A DNA stretch of 64,000 bases from Rhizobium sp. Pop5 (GCF_024721175.1 NZ_CP099399.1:2418001-2482000); one strand, 5' to 3'. Positions 8,344 through 18,061 are shown, numbered from the stretch's first letter. Notes: generated by a model not told the origin, from the letters alone. Program-made: numbers and translations.

Positions 8344-8659
8344 CCTGACCCGAACCGCAGACGCCGTGCTCTCGGGCATCGACGAATATGCCTGTCTGCA
8401 TTTCGGCGAGGCGCAGGCCGATGCCTATCTTCTCGATTGGGACAGGATCTTCGTGCTTCTTTCGCGCGTGCCTTCCATGGGAGACGAATGCGAAGAGCTC
8501 GGCGCCGGCCTTCGCCGCCTTCTCCACATGCGCCATGTCGCCTTCTATCGCGAAATACCCGATGGCATCCTCGTCCTCGACATTATCGGCGCGGACCGGC
8601 TTCCCGAACAGCACCTTCAATCCAGCCGACGATCCCGCCGGGCCGACCCGCATGCCTGA
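8327..8659 (+). CDS. parE: ParE-like toxin of the RelE/ParE superfamily
   Basis: A 110-residue protein that starts with GTG at 8327 inside parD. The core fits ParE: the N-terminal TYSLTRTADAVLSGIDEYA helix pair, and C-terminal strands RHVAFYREIPDGILVLDIIGADRLPEQHL. ParE toxins typically poison DNA gyrase; the exact target here is inferred from family. The tail after QHL is rich in Arg/Ser and overlaps the next gene by eight bases, so it may be a read-on extension rather than functional sequence. Paired with parD as a two-gene module. Confidence 0.84.
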   Translation: MTATYSLTRTADAVLSGIDEYACLHFGEAQADAYLLDWDRIFVLLSRVPSMGDECEELGAGLRRLLHMRHVAFYREIPDGILVLDIIGADRLPEQHLQSSRRSRRADPHA

Positions 8660-9239
8660 TGACAGCACCGCCACCTTTTACCGGGAAAACGCCGAGACCT
8701 ATGCCGGCCGGGCGCGGAGCCTGCCGAAACAGACGCTAGACGCCTTCCTGGCCGGGCTTGTGCCGGGTGCAGCAATCCTCGAACTCGGCTGCGGCGGCGG
8801 GCAGGACAGCGCCTATATGCTATCGCAAGGCTTCGACGTGACGCCGACCGACGGCTCGGCCGAACTGGCAAGGCAGGCCGAGGCACGGATCGGCCGACCC
8901 GTCAGGGTCATGCTGTTCCAGGACCTCGACGCCGAAGGTGCCTATGACGGCGTCTGGGCGCATGCGAGCCTCCTTCATGTCCCCCGGTCCGAACTGCCCG
9001 ACGTCTTCGCCCGCATCCGTCGCGCCCTGAAAACAGGCGGCCTGCTCCACGCAAGCTTCAAAGCCGGGAAAGCCGAGGGCCATGACGGCCTCGGGCGCTA
9101 TTACAACTACCCTTCCGCCGAATGGCTGTCGGAGCTTCTGACGAAAGGCGGCTGGCGCAACCTTGCCATCGGCGAACACGACGGCAGCGGCTATGACGAC
9201 AAGCCGACCCACTGGCTGACGGTGAGCGCAAGACGCTGA
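8652..9239 (+). CDS. Class I SAM-dependent methyltransferase
   Basis: A 195-residue methyltransferase. Motif I is visible at residues 42-50 (ILELGCGGG), followed by a DVTPTDGS acidic loop and WAHASLLHVP, typical of the Methyltransf_11/25 small-molecule group. The substrate is unknown. ATG 8652 lies within the parE tail; a much longer upstream frame exists but lacks homology. The link to toxin-antitoxin function is only positional. Confidence 0.78.
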   Translation: MPDDSTATFYRENAETYAGRARSLPKQTLDAFLAGLVPGAAILELGCGGGQDSAYMLSQGFDVTPTDGSAELARQAEARIGRPVRVMLFQDLDAEGAYDGVWAHASLLHVPRSELPDVFARIRRALKTGGLLHASFKAGKAEGHDGLGRYYNYPSAEWLSELLTKGGWRNLAIGEHDGSGYDDKPTHWLTVSARR

Positions 9240-9444
9240 AAACAGCGCTTTCTGCCCTGAAGGCGCGGCCCAGCGCTCGTCTGACGGCCCCTATTGCCGT
9301 CCTTTCGAAGGCGTGGCAATTTAGCACTAGGGCGGCGTCCAACCGCACAGATATTACGTGATGCTACAGGCTTCGCTACGCGCCACCTGCTAGAATCCAC
9401 TCTTGAGATGCGCATTCTCCCCAGGCGATAACTGGAACGCGTGC

Positions 9445-10659
9445 ATGCTAAAACGTAGTGTCCTCCTCGTTCTCCTTCTTCTGACAAGTTGTGGACATCC
9501 CAATGGCGTCATGACGCCGGTTCCGCTTTCGGCTTCCACTACCCCAACGTCCAAAGTGGCAATGCTGGTGGCTACCACGCGCGAACCATCGGGCGACCCG
9601 GCCACGCTGTTCAACGGCGAGCGCAGCTCCAAGCCGCATCTGACGCAGATCACCGTCTCGATCCCGCCGAAACGCGAGCCGGGCACGGTGCAGTGGCCCA
9701 AGCGTCTTCCGCCAGATCCCGCAACGGATTTCGCCGTGACCAATGTCCAGCAGATCGACACGATCGCCGAAGGCAGAAAATGGTTCGGGCAGCACGTGGT
9801 CGGCGGTCACGCGCTGGTCTTCATCCACGGCTTCAACAACACCTACGAGGATTCCGTCTTTCGGCTGGCGCAGATCGTGCACGACAGCAAGATGCAGGCG
9901 ACGCCGGTGCTGTTCACCTGGCCGTCGCGTGCTGCGATCACGGCATACCAATACGACAAGGAAAGCACGAACTATTCGCGCACGGGATTGGAGCAGGCTC
10001 TGCGCACGCTGGCCGCCGACCCCGATGTCAAGGACATCACCATCCTGGCGCATTCGATGGGAACATGGCTTGCCATGGAATCGCTGCGGCAGATGGGCAT
10101 ACGCGACGGCCATGTGAATCCGAAAATTCGCAATGTGATCCTCGCCTCGCCCGATATCGATATTCAGGTCTTCGCCAAGCAGTTCGTCGAAATGGGCCAG
10201 CCGCATCCTAAGTTCACGATCTTCGTCTCCCAGGACGACAAGGCCCTTGCCCTTTCGAGCTTCATCACCGGCCGCGTCTCCCGTCTCGGCTCGATCAATC
10301 CGGCGGAAGAGCCCTATCGCTCCAAGCTCGAGAAAGCCGGCATCACCGCCATCGACCTGACGAAGGTGAAGTCAGGCGACGGGCTCAACCACGGCAAGTT
10401 CGCCGAAAGCCCCGAGATCGTCCAACTCATCGGCCAGCGCCTGATGACCGGCCAGACGCTGACAGATTCGAAGGTCACGCTCGGCCAGGGCATCACGGCC
10501 GTGGTCGGCGGGACGGTTACGAATATCGGCACTGTGGCAGCCACCGCCGTCGCGGTCCCGGCCACGATCATCGAGCAGCCGCTGATGCAAAGGGGGAAGC
10601 CGCAGCCGGCCGGCGATACGCTTGGCGGCGACCTGAAGCCGCAGCCGCTGACGCAATAG
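9445..10659 (+). CDS. Lipoprotein alpha/beta hydrolase (DUF900 type)
   Basis: A 404-residue predicted lipoprotein: residues 1-16 end in the lipobox LLTSC, with Cys16 as the lipidation site. The hydrolase core carries VFIHGFNNTYED (residues 126-137) and the nucleophile elbow AHSMG with Ser204, the arrangement of the DUF900 family found in many rhizobia. It would be anchored in the cell envelope; the substrate is unknown. The start at 9445 is chosen because it creates the signal/lipobox. It lies 11 bases before an MscS channel gene, suggesting one transcript. Confidence 0.82.
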   Translation: MLKRSVLLVLLLLTSCGHPNGVMTPVPLSASTTPTSKVAMLVATTREPSGDPATLFNGERSSKPHLTQITVSIPPKREPGTVQWPKRLPPDPATDFAVTNVQQIDTIAEGRKWFGQHVVGGHALVFIHGFNNTYEDSVFRLAQIVHDSKMQATPVLFTWPSRAAITAYQYDKESTNYSRTGLEQALRTLAADPDVKDITILAHSMGTWLAMESLRQMGIRDGHVNPKIRNVILASPDIDIQVFAKQFVEMGQPHPKFTIFVSQDDKALALSSFITGRVSRLGSINPAEEPYRSKLEKAGITAIDLTKVKSGDGLNHGKFAESPEIVQLIGQRLMTGQTLTDSKVTLGQGITAVVGGTVTNIGTVAATAVAVPATIIEQPLMQRGKPQPAGDTLGGDLKPQPLTQ

Positions 10660-10670
10660 GGAGAACCGGC

Positions 10671-12641
10671 ATGAAACGGATTCTGTCTTTCATCGCCGGA
10701 CTTCTCCTCGCATTCAACGCCATGGCGCAGGCGCCCGCGGCCGCGCCGCAACAGAAGATCGACGAACTCGTCCGGCTTCTTCAGGACCCAGATGTGCAGG
10801 CCTGGCTCAACAGCCGAAAGGAGGCCGGAGCACCTGCAGCGAGCCCGGCTTCCTCAGCAAGCCCGGCTTCGGCGGCAGGCGCTTCCAATCCGGCCGACTC
10901 CAATCTGGCCGACTGGGAGACCGCTGCACGGGCGCACGTTCATGAGATCATCGCTGCGATACCGGCGATACCGGCCGAAGTGGCGGCCGCCGCCGTCAGG
11001 GCGCGGCAGGATGCCACAAGCCGGGGCTACGCGCCGGTCTTCGTCATCTTCGGCGGGCTGGTCGCTCTCGGTCTTCTCGCCGAGGCACTCTACGGCAGGC
11101 TGGTGGCGCGCCGCGAGACGCTGCTTGGACGCCTGGCCCCGGTCGGCATCTTCGCGGGCGCCATGGCGATCGTCTTCTTCGCGGTGGACTGGCCGCCTCT
11201 CGCCCGCGTCACGCTGCTCGCCTATCTCTCCGCCTTCATCCTGTTTCGCCTGGCGATCGTTTGTCTGTCGGCAGCCGATATCGCGGCACCCTTGCGCGTG
11301 CGGCTGACAATCATTTTCGGCGTCGTCTGTCTGGCGGCTGCGACGGCGGCCGTCGGCAAACCGCTTGGCGTTCCGCCTGTAGTCACCGGTGCGATCAGCT
11401 ACTGTTTCTCCGTCGTCGGACTCATCCTCGCAATCGAGGCCGTGTGGGCCACCTCGCAGCGATCCCGGACGTGGAAAGCCGCCGTGGCCGCATTCCTTGT
11501 CGTGCTGTGGCTGATCTGGTGCGTCAACATGAGAGGCCTTTTCTGGATTGGTATCTATGCGCTTGTCCTGCCGTCGATCCTCAGTACGACGGGGCGCATC
11601 GCAGGCTCTTTCATCAGCGACCCCGCCAGCCTTCGCGGCATCCTGATCGTCAGAGGCGCACGCGCTGTGGTCATCGCGCTCGCCGTGGCGTGGCTCGCGC
11701 TCGTCTGGCAGCTCAATCCGGATACGCTCGGCCAGCGCGATCCCTTCGCCGTCGCATTGTTCTATGGCGGACTGAAGAGCGTCCTGATCCTCGTCTGCGC
11801 CGATCTTCTCTGGCAGCTGGCAAAAGGCTGGATCGATCGAACGCTGCGCGTGGCGACCGACACGACGTCTCTCGCACCGGCCGACGCCGCAAGGCGGGCG
11901 CGGTTCCGCACGCTTCTTCCGATCTTCCGCAATGCGCTCGCCGTCCTCGTCGCTGTTATGGCGGGACTGATCGTGCTGGCGCAGCTCGGCGTGCAGATCG
12001 GACCGCTGATCGCCGGCGCCGGCATCTTCGGCGTCGCCATCGGCTTCGGCTCGCAAACCCTCGTCAAGGATGTCATCAGCGGCGTGTTCTACATGCTGGA
12101 TGACGCCTTCCGCGTCGGCGAATACATCCAGGCCAAGGACTACAAGGGAACCGTGGAAGGCTTCAGCCTCCGTTCGGTTCGGCTGCGTCACCATCGCGGT
12201 CCGGTGTTCACCGTGCCCTTCGGCGAACTCGGCGCCGTCGAGAATATGAGCCGCGATTGGGTCATCGACAAGTTCAGGATCACGGTCGGCTTCAACACCG
12301 ATATCGAGAAGGCGCGCAAGCTGACCAAGAAAGTCGGCGCCGAACTTCAGGAGGATGCCGAACTCGGCAAGCTCTTCATCGAGCCCTTGAAAATGAAAGG
12401 CGTCGAGGAATTCGCCGACTACGGGATCGTCCTGAGCTTCGCCATGACCACCGTCCCCGGCATGCAGACCTTTGTGCGCCGCAAGGCCTACGCCAAGATC
12501 CGCGAAGTGTTCCTGGCCAACGGCATCGCCTTCGCCCAACCGACGGTGCAGGTCGGAGGCGACGACAAGGACGGCAGCGCGGCCGCGGCTGCCCAGGCGA
12601 TCCGAGCCCAGCAGGCGAGTGCGGCGACGCCGGCGAAGTGA
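10671..12641 (+). CDS. MscS family mechanosensitive ion channel, large, with N-terminal extension
   Basis: A 656-residue membrane protein with a signal-like N-terminus (cleavage near AMAQA), an Ala/Ser-rich periplasmic segment, about ten predicted helices, and a C-terminal MscS pore and cytosolic domain. The pore-helix signature is near residues 440-490 (IAGAGIFGVAIGFGSQ, then VFYMLDDAFRVGEYIQ). Such channels relieve hypo-osmotic stress. GGGAG precedes ATG 10671. The immediately upstream lipoprotein hydrolase is probably in the same operon. A second, unrelated MscS gene with a nucleotide-binding domain lies at 44417. Confidence 0.86.
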   Translation: MKRILSFIAGLLLAFNAMAQAPAAAPQQKIDELVRLLQDPDVQAWLNSRKEAGAPAASPASSASPASAAGASNPADSNLADWETAARAHVHEIIAAIPAIPAEVAAAAVRARQDATSRGYAPVFVIFGGLVALGLLAEALYGRLVARRETLLGRLAPVGIFAGAMAIVFFAVDWPPLARVTLLAYLSAFILFRLAIVCLSAADIAAPLRVRLTIIFGVVCLAAATAAVGKPLGVPPVVTGAISYCFSVVGLILAIEAVWATSQRSRTWKAAVAAFLVVLWLIWCVNMRGLFWIGIYALVLPSILSTTGRIAGSFISDPASLRGILIVRGARAVVIALAVAWLALVWQLNPDTLGQRDPFAVALFYGGLKSVLILVCADLLWQLAKGWIDRTLRVATDTTSLAPADAARRARFRTLLPIFRNALAVLVAVMAGLIVLAQLGVQIGPLIAGAGIFGVAIGFGSQTLVKDVISGVFYMLDDAFRVGEYIQAKDYKGTVEGFSLRSVRLRHHRGPVFTVPFGELGAVENMSRDWVIDKFRITVGFNTDIEKARKLTKKVGAELQEDAELGKLFIEPLKMKGVEEFADYGIVLSFAMTTVPGMQTFVRRKAYAKIREVFLANGIAFAQPTVQVGGDDKDGSAAAAAQAIRAQQASAATPAK

Positions 12642-12943
12642 AGTGGTGGCGGAGCTTCAGGCGAGGTCGTTGACGCGTGATCGCCATCAGCGAAGAGCAA
12701 GCGGCCGCTGAAGCCCGGCGCCGCGCCATTCATTGTCATGCGCGCTGGCCAGGCACGGCTCCTGCCCTGCACAAAAGGCTCTGAGTGGACCTGGAGTTGA
12801 CCCAATCCGCAAAACTTTGACTATCACATTTTCCTGGTCATCGGGGTCGCGATTGCGTTCTTATCTTACCAATCCGTATGTTGCGGCCAGCGCCCCCTGT
12901 CCGCTAGACTCACCCCTCCACTGACGCACGAACGACCCAACCG
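12642..12943. other. Intergenic region without a supported gene
   Basis: A 302-base gap between the MscS gene and the response regulator. Both strands have short open frames but none with family resemblance or a convincing start. The right half (12810-12880) is AT-richer and is the likely promoter region for the two-component operon. No clear palindrome was found. Confidence 0.4.
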
Positions 12944-13621
12944 ATGAAAATCCTGCTTATCGAGGACGACCCCAAGACGTCGGACTATGTCTCCAAGGGC
13001 TTCTCGGAGGCGGGGCATGTCTGCGATGTGTTCGCCGATGGTCGCGACAGCCTCTTTCAGGCGCAGCGGGAAGCCTATGACGTCATCGTCGTCGACCGTA
13101 TGCTTCCCGGCCTCGACGGGCTTGCGATCGTGCGCTCCCTGCGCGCCGCCAGGATCGGCACGCCTGCTCTGTTTCTGACATCGATCGGCGGCGTGGACGA
13201 TCGGGTCGAGGGGCTGGAAGCGGGAGGTGACGACTATCTCGTCAAGCCTTTTGCCTTCTCCGAGCTTCTCGCCCGCGTGAACGCGCTCGGCCGCCGGCCG
13301 CCGGTGCAGGAGCAGAAGACCGTTCTGAAGGTTGCCGATCTTGAGCTCGATCTCATCCGGCGGGAGGCCCGCCGCGCCGGGCAGGTCATCGAGCTGCAGC
13401 CGCGCGAATTCACCTTGCTCGAGGTGCTGATGCGCGGCGAAGGCCGCGTCATCACCAAGACGATGCTGCTGGAGCGGGTCTGGGACTTCCACTTCGACCC
13501 GAAGACCAGCGTCGTCGAGACGCATATCAGCCGGCTGAGGGCGAAGGTCGACAAGCCGTTCCAGACGCAGCTTCTCCACACGGTCCGCAATACCGGATAC
13601 AGCCTGCATGCGCCTCGCTAA
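12944..13621 (+). CDS. OmpR/PhoB family response regulator
   Basis: A 225-residue two-domain regulator. The receiver domain has the acidic pair at residues 7-9, the phospho-acceptor Asp51 in VIVVDRMLPGLDG, and Lys101 in YLVKPF. The C-terminal winged helix (~residues 125-220) ends in HTVRNTGYSLH, typical of OmpR proteins that sense metals or envelope stress (CopR/PhoP-like). It overlaps the kinase gene by 14 bases, so the two form a co-translated two-component system. Input signal unknown. Confidence 0.92.
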   Translation: MKILLIEDDPKTSDYVSKGFSEAGHVCDVFADGRDSLFQAQREAYDVIVVDRMLPGLDGLAIVRSLRAARIGTPALFLTSIGGVDDRVEGLEAGGDDYLVKPFAFSELLARVNALGRRPPVQEQKTVLKVADLELDLIRREARRAGQVIELQPREFTLLEVLMRGEGRVITKTMLLERVWDFHFDPKTSVVETHISRLRAKVDKPFQTQLLHTVRNTGYSLHAPR

Positions 13622-15005
13622 GCTGCCCAGGAGCACGCCGTTCCGGCTTGCCGTCACCTTCGGCGTCCTCTTCGTCGTCACTTTCATTTTCAGCGGCGCG
13701 ATCATGTACCACATGCTGCGCGGCGGCCTCGAGCGCGACCTGGAGCAATCGCTCCACGAGATGAACTCGCTGATCGCCTCGGCCTACGAGGCGCACGACA
13801 CCGAGGACCTCGTCAACACGCTGAACAATTATGCGAGCTTCCAGTCGACCTCCGACGGGCTCTATTCACTGACGGACGCCAGCGGCCGCAAACTTGCCGG
13901 TAATTTCGCCGCACCCAGCATCCCGAACGGCGTCTATACCGTCACATCGAGGGACGTTGGGCTGAAGGGCCACGAGCGCTACCGGATGCAGGTCTCCAAG
14001 ATCGGCCCCTATACGCTTGTCGTCGCCGAAAACTTCAACGATGTCGACGAAATGCTGAGGATCGTCCTCGTGAGCTTCGAATGGGCGGCCGCGATCGTCG
14101 TGACGACGGCCATCGGCGGCGGCGTCTTTCTTGCCGCGCGTGCCCAGGCGAGACTGGACAGGGTCGCCCGCACCATGAACGACGTCTCGCACGGCGAGCT
14201 TCAGGCCCGCATCCCGGTCAGCGGAAACGGCGACGATCTCGACGCGGTGGCAATCCAGATCAACGCGGCGCTGGAGCGGCTCCAGACATTGGTCGAGAGC
14301 ATGCGGCAGGTGAGCGCCGACATCGCCCACGATCTCAAGACCCCGCTCAACAGACTGCGCCTGACGCTGGATGCTGCGGCGGCGCGAAACGACCGGCAGC
14401 TCGACGTTTCCACCCTCCTCGACGAGGCGAGAAGCGAGAGCGACCGGATCAACGCGACTTTCGAGGCGCTCCTGCGCATCTCCCAGATCGAGGCCGGCGC
14501 CCGCAGGGAGCGTTTCCAGGCGACCGATATCGACGATGTGCTTGCCGTCATTTCCGAAGTCTATGCCGACGTCGCGGAAGACGCCGGCCAGTCTCTGGCC
14601 ATCTCCGGCCACAGTCCGGCGGTCGTCTGGGGCGACCGCGATCTGCTGACGCAGATGATCGCCAATCTCGTGGAGAACGCCATCAATCACTGCCCGGCCG
14701 GAACGGTCACCACGCTGTCGCTTCGATGCCGGGACAATCGCGCCATCTTGACGGTCGCCGACAATGGCCCGGGTATTCCCGCCGAAGAGCGGGACAAGGT
14801 CTTCCGCCGCCTCTACCGCCTCGACAAGAGCCGGACGACGACGGGAAGCGGCCTTGGCCTCAGCCTGGTCAAGGCGATTGCCGACCTGCACTCGGCTGAG
14901 ATCGTCGTGGGAGACAACCATCCCGGCCTCATGATTTCGATAGGCTTCCCGCTGCTGCCGGCCCATCTTTCTGGCCTCTCATCCTCCACGCCACGAGCCG
15001 GATGA
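13608..15005 (+). CDS. Membrane sensor histidine kinase
   Basis: A 465-residue kinase, partner of the regulator at 12944. Two membrane helices (about residues 13-35 and 155-177) flank a periplasmic sensor domain of ~115 residues; a HAMP linker follows. The phospho-acceptor is His241 in ADIAHDLKTPLNRL. The ATPase has the N box NLVENAINH, G1 VADNGPGIP, and G2 GSGLGLSLVKA. The sensor has no recognised ligand motif. Its last 77 bases overlap, convergently, the end of the GT25 gene, so the two coding sequences share DNA on opposite strands. Confidence 0.9.
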   Translation: MRLAKLPRSTPFRLAVTFGVLFVVTFIFSGAIMYHMLRGGLERDLEQSLHEMNSLIASAYEAHDTEDLVNTLNNYASFQSTSDGLYSLTDASGRKLAGNFAAPSIPNGVYTVTSRDVGLKGHERYRMQVSKIGPYTLVVAENFNDVDEMLRIVLVSFEWAAAIVVTTAIGGGVFLAARAQARLDRVARTMNDVSHGELQARIPVSGNGDDLDAVAIQINAALERLQTLVESMRQVSADIAHDLKTPLNRLRLTLDAAAARNDRQLDVSTLLDEARSESDRINATFEALLRISQIEAGARRERFQATDIDDVLAVISEVYADVAEDAGQSLAISGHSPAVVWGDRDLLTQMIANLVENAINHCPAGTVTTLSLRCRDNRAILTVADNGPGIPAEERDKVFRRLYRLDKSRTTTGSGLGLSLVKAIADLHSAEIVVGDNHPGLMISIGFPLLPAHLSGLSSSTPRAG

Positions 15006-15777
15006 AGCGGGCCGCAAACCGGCGCGCCTCAGCCGCCGCGCGATACGGCAGGACGCTCCATGGCCGGCGGCGGCGGCCAATCCGGTAGGTCGAGAGGCCC
15101 GCCTGTATCTGCGAATGCGCGTCCGCCCGCTGGCTCACCGGAACCGGATCGACGAAGCAGGCCCTGAGCCCCTCGTCGAACTCCAGATCGAGCGCGATAT
15201 CGTAGGGCAGCCGCATCGGAAGAAGCATATCGGCAATCCAGCCGGCGGCCTTGCGATTGACGAGATAGGCGCCCGATCCCTTCTCGCGGGTGAGCGCGAT
15301 CGCCAGCGAGCGGGAGGCCGTCAGCGGCGTCACCCTATGCTTGCGTCCGCGGTTCACGGTGGAAAGACGCAGGATATCCCAGGATTCCTTACGCTCGAGC
15401 GCGGCGGCGAGCACCTCGGCGAAGTCGTCGTCGATGTCGAGGTCGTCTTCGAGAATGAGAGCGAATTCGCCGTCGCTGGCAAGGAACTTCCGCGCGCACT
15501 CGACATGGCTGAGATAGCAGCCGATCTCGAAGGGATTCGGCCTGCGGCCGTGCCGGCGCAGATAGGATTTCGCGTCGAAATCGCGACGCGGCAAGGCAAT
15601 CGCCACGCCGTCGAAAGCCGCGACGCGCTCGAATTCGATACCGATCTCTGCGAGCAGGCGCTCCATTCGAAACCGGCGGATCTCCGCCCGGTCGAGATTG
15701 ATGAGGTAGGTCTTGATCCGCAGGCTGACCGGATGAACGGCCGAAACGACATCGGCAGCTGTGGCACGCATATTCAT
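14929..15777 (-). CDS. Glycosyltransferase family 25 protein
   Basis: A 282-residue protein of the GT25 (LPS beta-1,4-galactosyltransferase-like) family. The N-terminal TYLINLDRAEIRRFRMERL is the family hallmark, followed by the acidic metal-site motif LILEDDLDID and SGAYLVNRKAAGW. It probably adds a sugar to LPS or another envelope glycan. The C-terminal ~55 residues are Arg/Ala-rich and overlap the kinase gene antisense, so that tail may not be conserved. No second glycan gene lies beside it. Confidence 0.85.
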   Translation of the reverse strand: MNMRATAADVVSAVHPVSLRIKTYLINLDRAEIRRFRMERLLAEIGIEFERVAAFDGVAIALPRRDFDAKSYLRRHGRRPNPFEIGCYLSHVECARKFLASDGEFALILEDDLDIDDDFAEVLAAALERKESWDILRLSTVNRGRKHRVTPLTASRSLAIALTREKGSGAYLVNRKAAGWIADMLLPMRLPYDIALDLEFDEGLRACFVDPVPVSQRADAHSQIQAGLSTYRIGRRRRPWSVLPYRAAAEARRFAARFIRLVAWRMRGQKDGPAAAGSLSKS

Positions 15778-16009
15778 GGAGAACTGGCCTCGACTTGGGT
15801 AGTTACGATTGCACCCAAGCCTGCGCCCGAAAACTCACCGGGACTTCGCCCGAACTATACAATTTCGTAAAGCGCGCCCGTCTCTGGCGATCCGGCAAGT
15901 GCGGGCCAGGCCTTCAAATCCGAGAATGACGGGTTGAGATGGCGTCCGGCAACGGCTATCTCAGGCAAACCTCAGGCGGGTCCTCCGCAAAAGACAAGGC
16001 CACAGCTTC

Positions 16010-16936
16010 ATGATCCCAGATTTCCTCGTCACCCATTCCGGTGGCTTCCATGCCGACGAGTTGCTGTCGAGTGTCATCCTGACCCGGCTTTTCCCCCAGG
16101 CGCGCATCGTCCGCAGCCGGGCGCCGGAATGGATCACACCGGGTGGAGACCGCATCATCTACGATGTCGGCGGCGCCTATGACGCAGAGGCGGGGATTTT
16201 CGATCACCATCAGCGCGGCGCGCCGCTCAGGGAAGATGGCCAGCCCTACAGTTCGTTCGGGCTGATCTGGAAACACTATGGCCGTGATTATCTGGCCGCC
16301 GCAGGGCTTCCCGAAGAGCATATCGGGCTCGTGCACGCCTCCTTCGATGCAAGCTTCGTGCTGCCGATCGATCTAACGGACAATGGCGCGCTCAGCCCCT
16401 CCGGGCCGCTGGCCGGCCTCACCCTGCCCGCGCTGCTGGAAACACTGAAGCCGGTTTTCGACGATCGCGGTCCCGAGGCCGACGATCGCGCCTTCCACGC
16501 GGCACTTACCGTCGCCCGCAGCTTCGTCGAGGCGAAGATCGCCCAGAGCGCCGCGAAATTGCGGGCCGAGGCGCTCGTGCATCGGGCAATCCTCGATAAC
16601 GGCGAAGGGCGCGTTCTCGAACTGCCAACCGGAATGCCTTTCCGTCCTGCGATCGTGAAGGCCGGCGCCGACCATCTGCTTTTCGTCGTCCACCCGCGCG
16701 AAAAGGATTGGTGCGTGACCGGCATCCGCCGCACCGACGAAGGCTTCGAGCTGAGGGCGGATCTGCCGGCGGCCTGGGCTGGCCTCACCAATGGCGAACT
16801 GGAGGCCGTCTGCGGCGTCGGCGGCGCAAGCTTCTGCCATAACGGCCGCTTCATCGCCGCCGCGAGGACCCGAGAGGCGGCGCTCGCCATGGCCAAGCTT
16901 GCCGTCGAGGAAGCCGTTTCCGGCGGAAAAGCCTGA
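16010..16936 (+). CDS. MYG1 family exonuclease-like protein
   Basis: A 308-residue MYG1 (UPF0160) protein. Two metal-binding motifs are visible: HSGGFHADE at residues 9-17 and the DHH motif at 65-67 (IFDHHQRG), in the order typical for the family. Human MYG1 is a 3'-5' RNA exonuclease; bacterial members are poorly studied. No signal peptide is present. It is a single gene, with 126 bases before the next. Confidence 0.88.
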   Translation: MIPDFLVTHSGGFHADELLSSVILTRLFPQARIVRSRAPEWITPGGDRIIYDVGGAYDAEAGIFDHHQRGAPLREDGQPYSSFGLIWKHYGRDYLAAAGLPEEHIGLVHASFDASFVLPIDLTDNGALSPSGPLAGLTLPALLETLKPVFDDRGPEADDRAFHAALTVARSFVEAKIAQSAAKLRAEALVHRAILDNGEGRVLELPTGMPFRPAIVKAGADHLLFVVHPREKDWCVTGIRRTDEGFELRADLPAAWAGLTNGELEAVCGVGGASFCHNGRFIAAARTREAALAMAKLAVEEAVSGGKA

Positions 16937-17062
16937 TAGCGTCCGTCACGTCCCTGGCAACGTGACCCGGAGATGCCGCAATCATTGCGCTATCGCCCCC
17001 TTCCCGGTCGCTGACTGGCTGTATAGTTTCATCGGCGCTAACGCCCAAATGAGAGGTTTCCT

Positions 17063-18061
17063 GTGAGTGTCGGCCTGATTGCCCTTCTTGATGATGTCGC
17101 AGCGCTTGCCAAGGCTGCGGCCGCTTCTCTCGACGATGTGGTTGCCCAGGCCGGCAAGGCCGGCGCAAAAGCCGCCGGCGTCGTGATCGACGACACTGCC
17201 GTCACGCCGCGCTATGTCACCGGCTTTTCGCCCGCACGCGAATTGCCGATCATTGCAAAAATCACGCTCGGCTCGCTCAAGAACAAGATCCTGTTCCTCC
17301 TGCCGGCCGCGCTGATCCTGAGCCTTGTCCTGCCTCAGGCCATCACGCCGCTGCTGATGCTCGGCGGGCTTTACCTCTGCTACGAGGGCGCCGAAAAAGT
17401 CTACGAGCTTGTCTTTCCCCATGCCGCGCACGCCCACGAGGCCGAGCTCGATGTGGGCAGCGTCGATCCGAAGGCCTTCGAGGATGAGAAGGTGGCAGGC
17501 GCCGTCCGGACCGACTTCATCCTGTCGGCCGAGATCATGGCGATCACCCTGGGTTCGGTTCCCGAAGCGGGCCTTGCAATGCAGGCGCTGGTGCTCGCCA
17601 TCGTCGGCATTGCGATCACCGCCGGCGTCTATGGCGTCGTCGCCTTGATCGTCAAGGCTGACGATTTCGGGCTCTGGCTCGCCCGGCGCGCGCCTTCGTC
17701 CCCAGCGGGCGCTCTTCCCCGCATGTTCGGCCGCGGCCTCGTGCAGGGCATGCCTTATCTGTTGAAAGTGCTGGGCGCGGTCGGGACGGCAGCGATGATC
17801 TGGGTCGGCGGCGGCATCATCGTACATGGCGCCGAGGAGTTCGGGTTCGGCTGGCCGAGCCATCTTCTCCATGATGCCGGCGAAAGTGCCGCCCATGCGC
17901 TCCCGGCCTTTGCCGGATTGGTGTCCTGGCTGGTTCAAGCCGCAGGCTCCGGCCTCATCGGCATCGCCATCGGATTGGCGGCGATCCCTGCCGTCAGCTT
18001 TGCCGTGGTGCCCGCATGGCGGTGGTGCTCGACACGCATCCGCAAGATCAGGGCCGCATAA
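17063..18061 (+). CDS. DUF808 family multi-pass membrane protein
   Basis: A 332-residue DUF808 (YedI-like) inner-membrane protein. The N-terminal signature SVGLIALLDDVAALAKAAAASLDDV and the central ALILSLVLPQAITPLLMLGG are family-typical; at least five hydrophobic segments can be seen. Starts with GTG at 17063 with GAGAGG six bases upstream. Function is unknown, often suggested to be transport. It is convergent with ilvC, separated by a strong hairpin. Confidence 0.85.
   Translation: MSVGLIALLDDVAALAKAAAASLDDVVAQAGKAGAKAAGVVIDDTAVTPRYVTGFSPARELPIIAKITLGSLKNKILFLLPAALILSLVLPQAITPLLMLGGLYLCYEGAEKVYELVFPHAAHAHEAELDVGSVDPKAFEDEKVAGAVRTDFILSAEIMAITLGSVPEAGLAMQALVLAIVGIAITAGVYGVVALIVKADDFGLWLARRAPSSPAGALPRMFGRGLVQGMPYLLKVLGAVGTAAMIWVGGGIIVHGAEEFGFGWPSHLLHDAGESAAHALPAFAGLVSWLVQAAGSGLIGIAIGLAAIPAVSFAVVPAWRWCSTRIRKIRAA

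Noticed and set aside
10854..12539. 561-codon open frame antisense to the MscS gene
   Set aside because: Low-complexity, Asp/Glu/Arg-rich translation with no family resemblance; typical shadow of a GC-rich gene, and the sense strand encodes a clear MscS.
12488..12805. Minus-strand ORF of 105 codons spanning the MscS end and the gap
   Set aside because: Most of it is antisense to MscS, the rest has no homology I could recognise.
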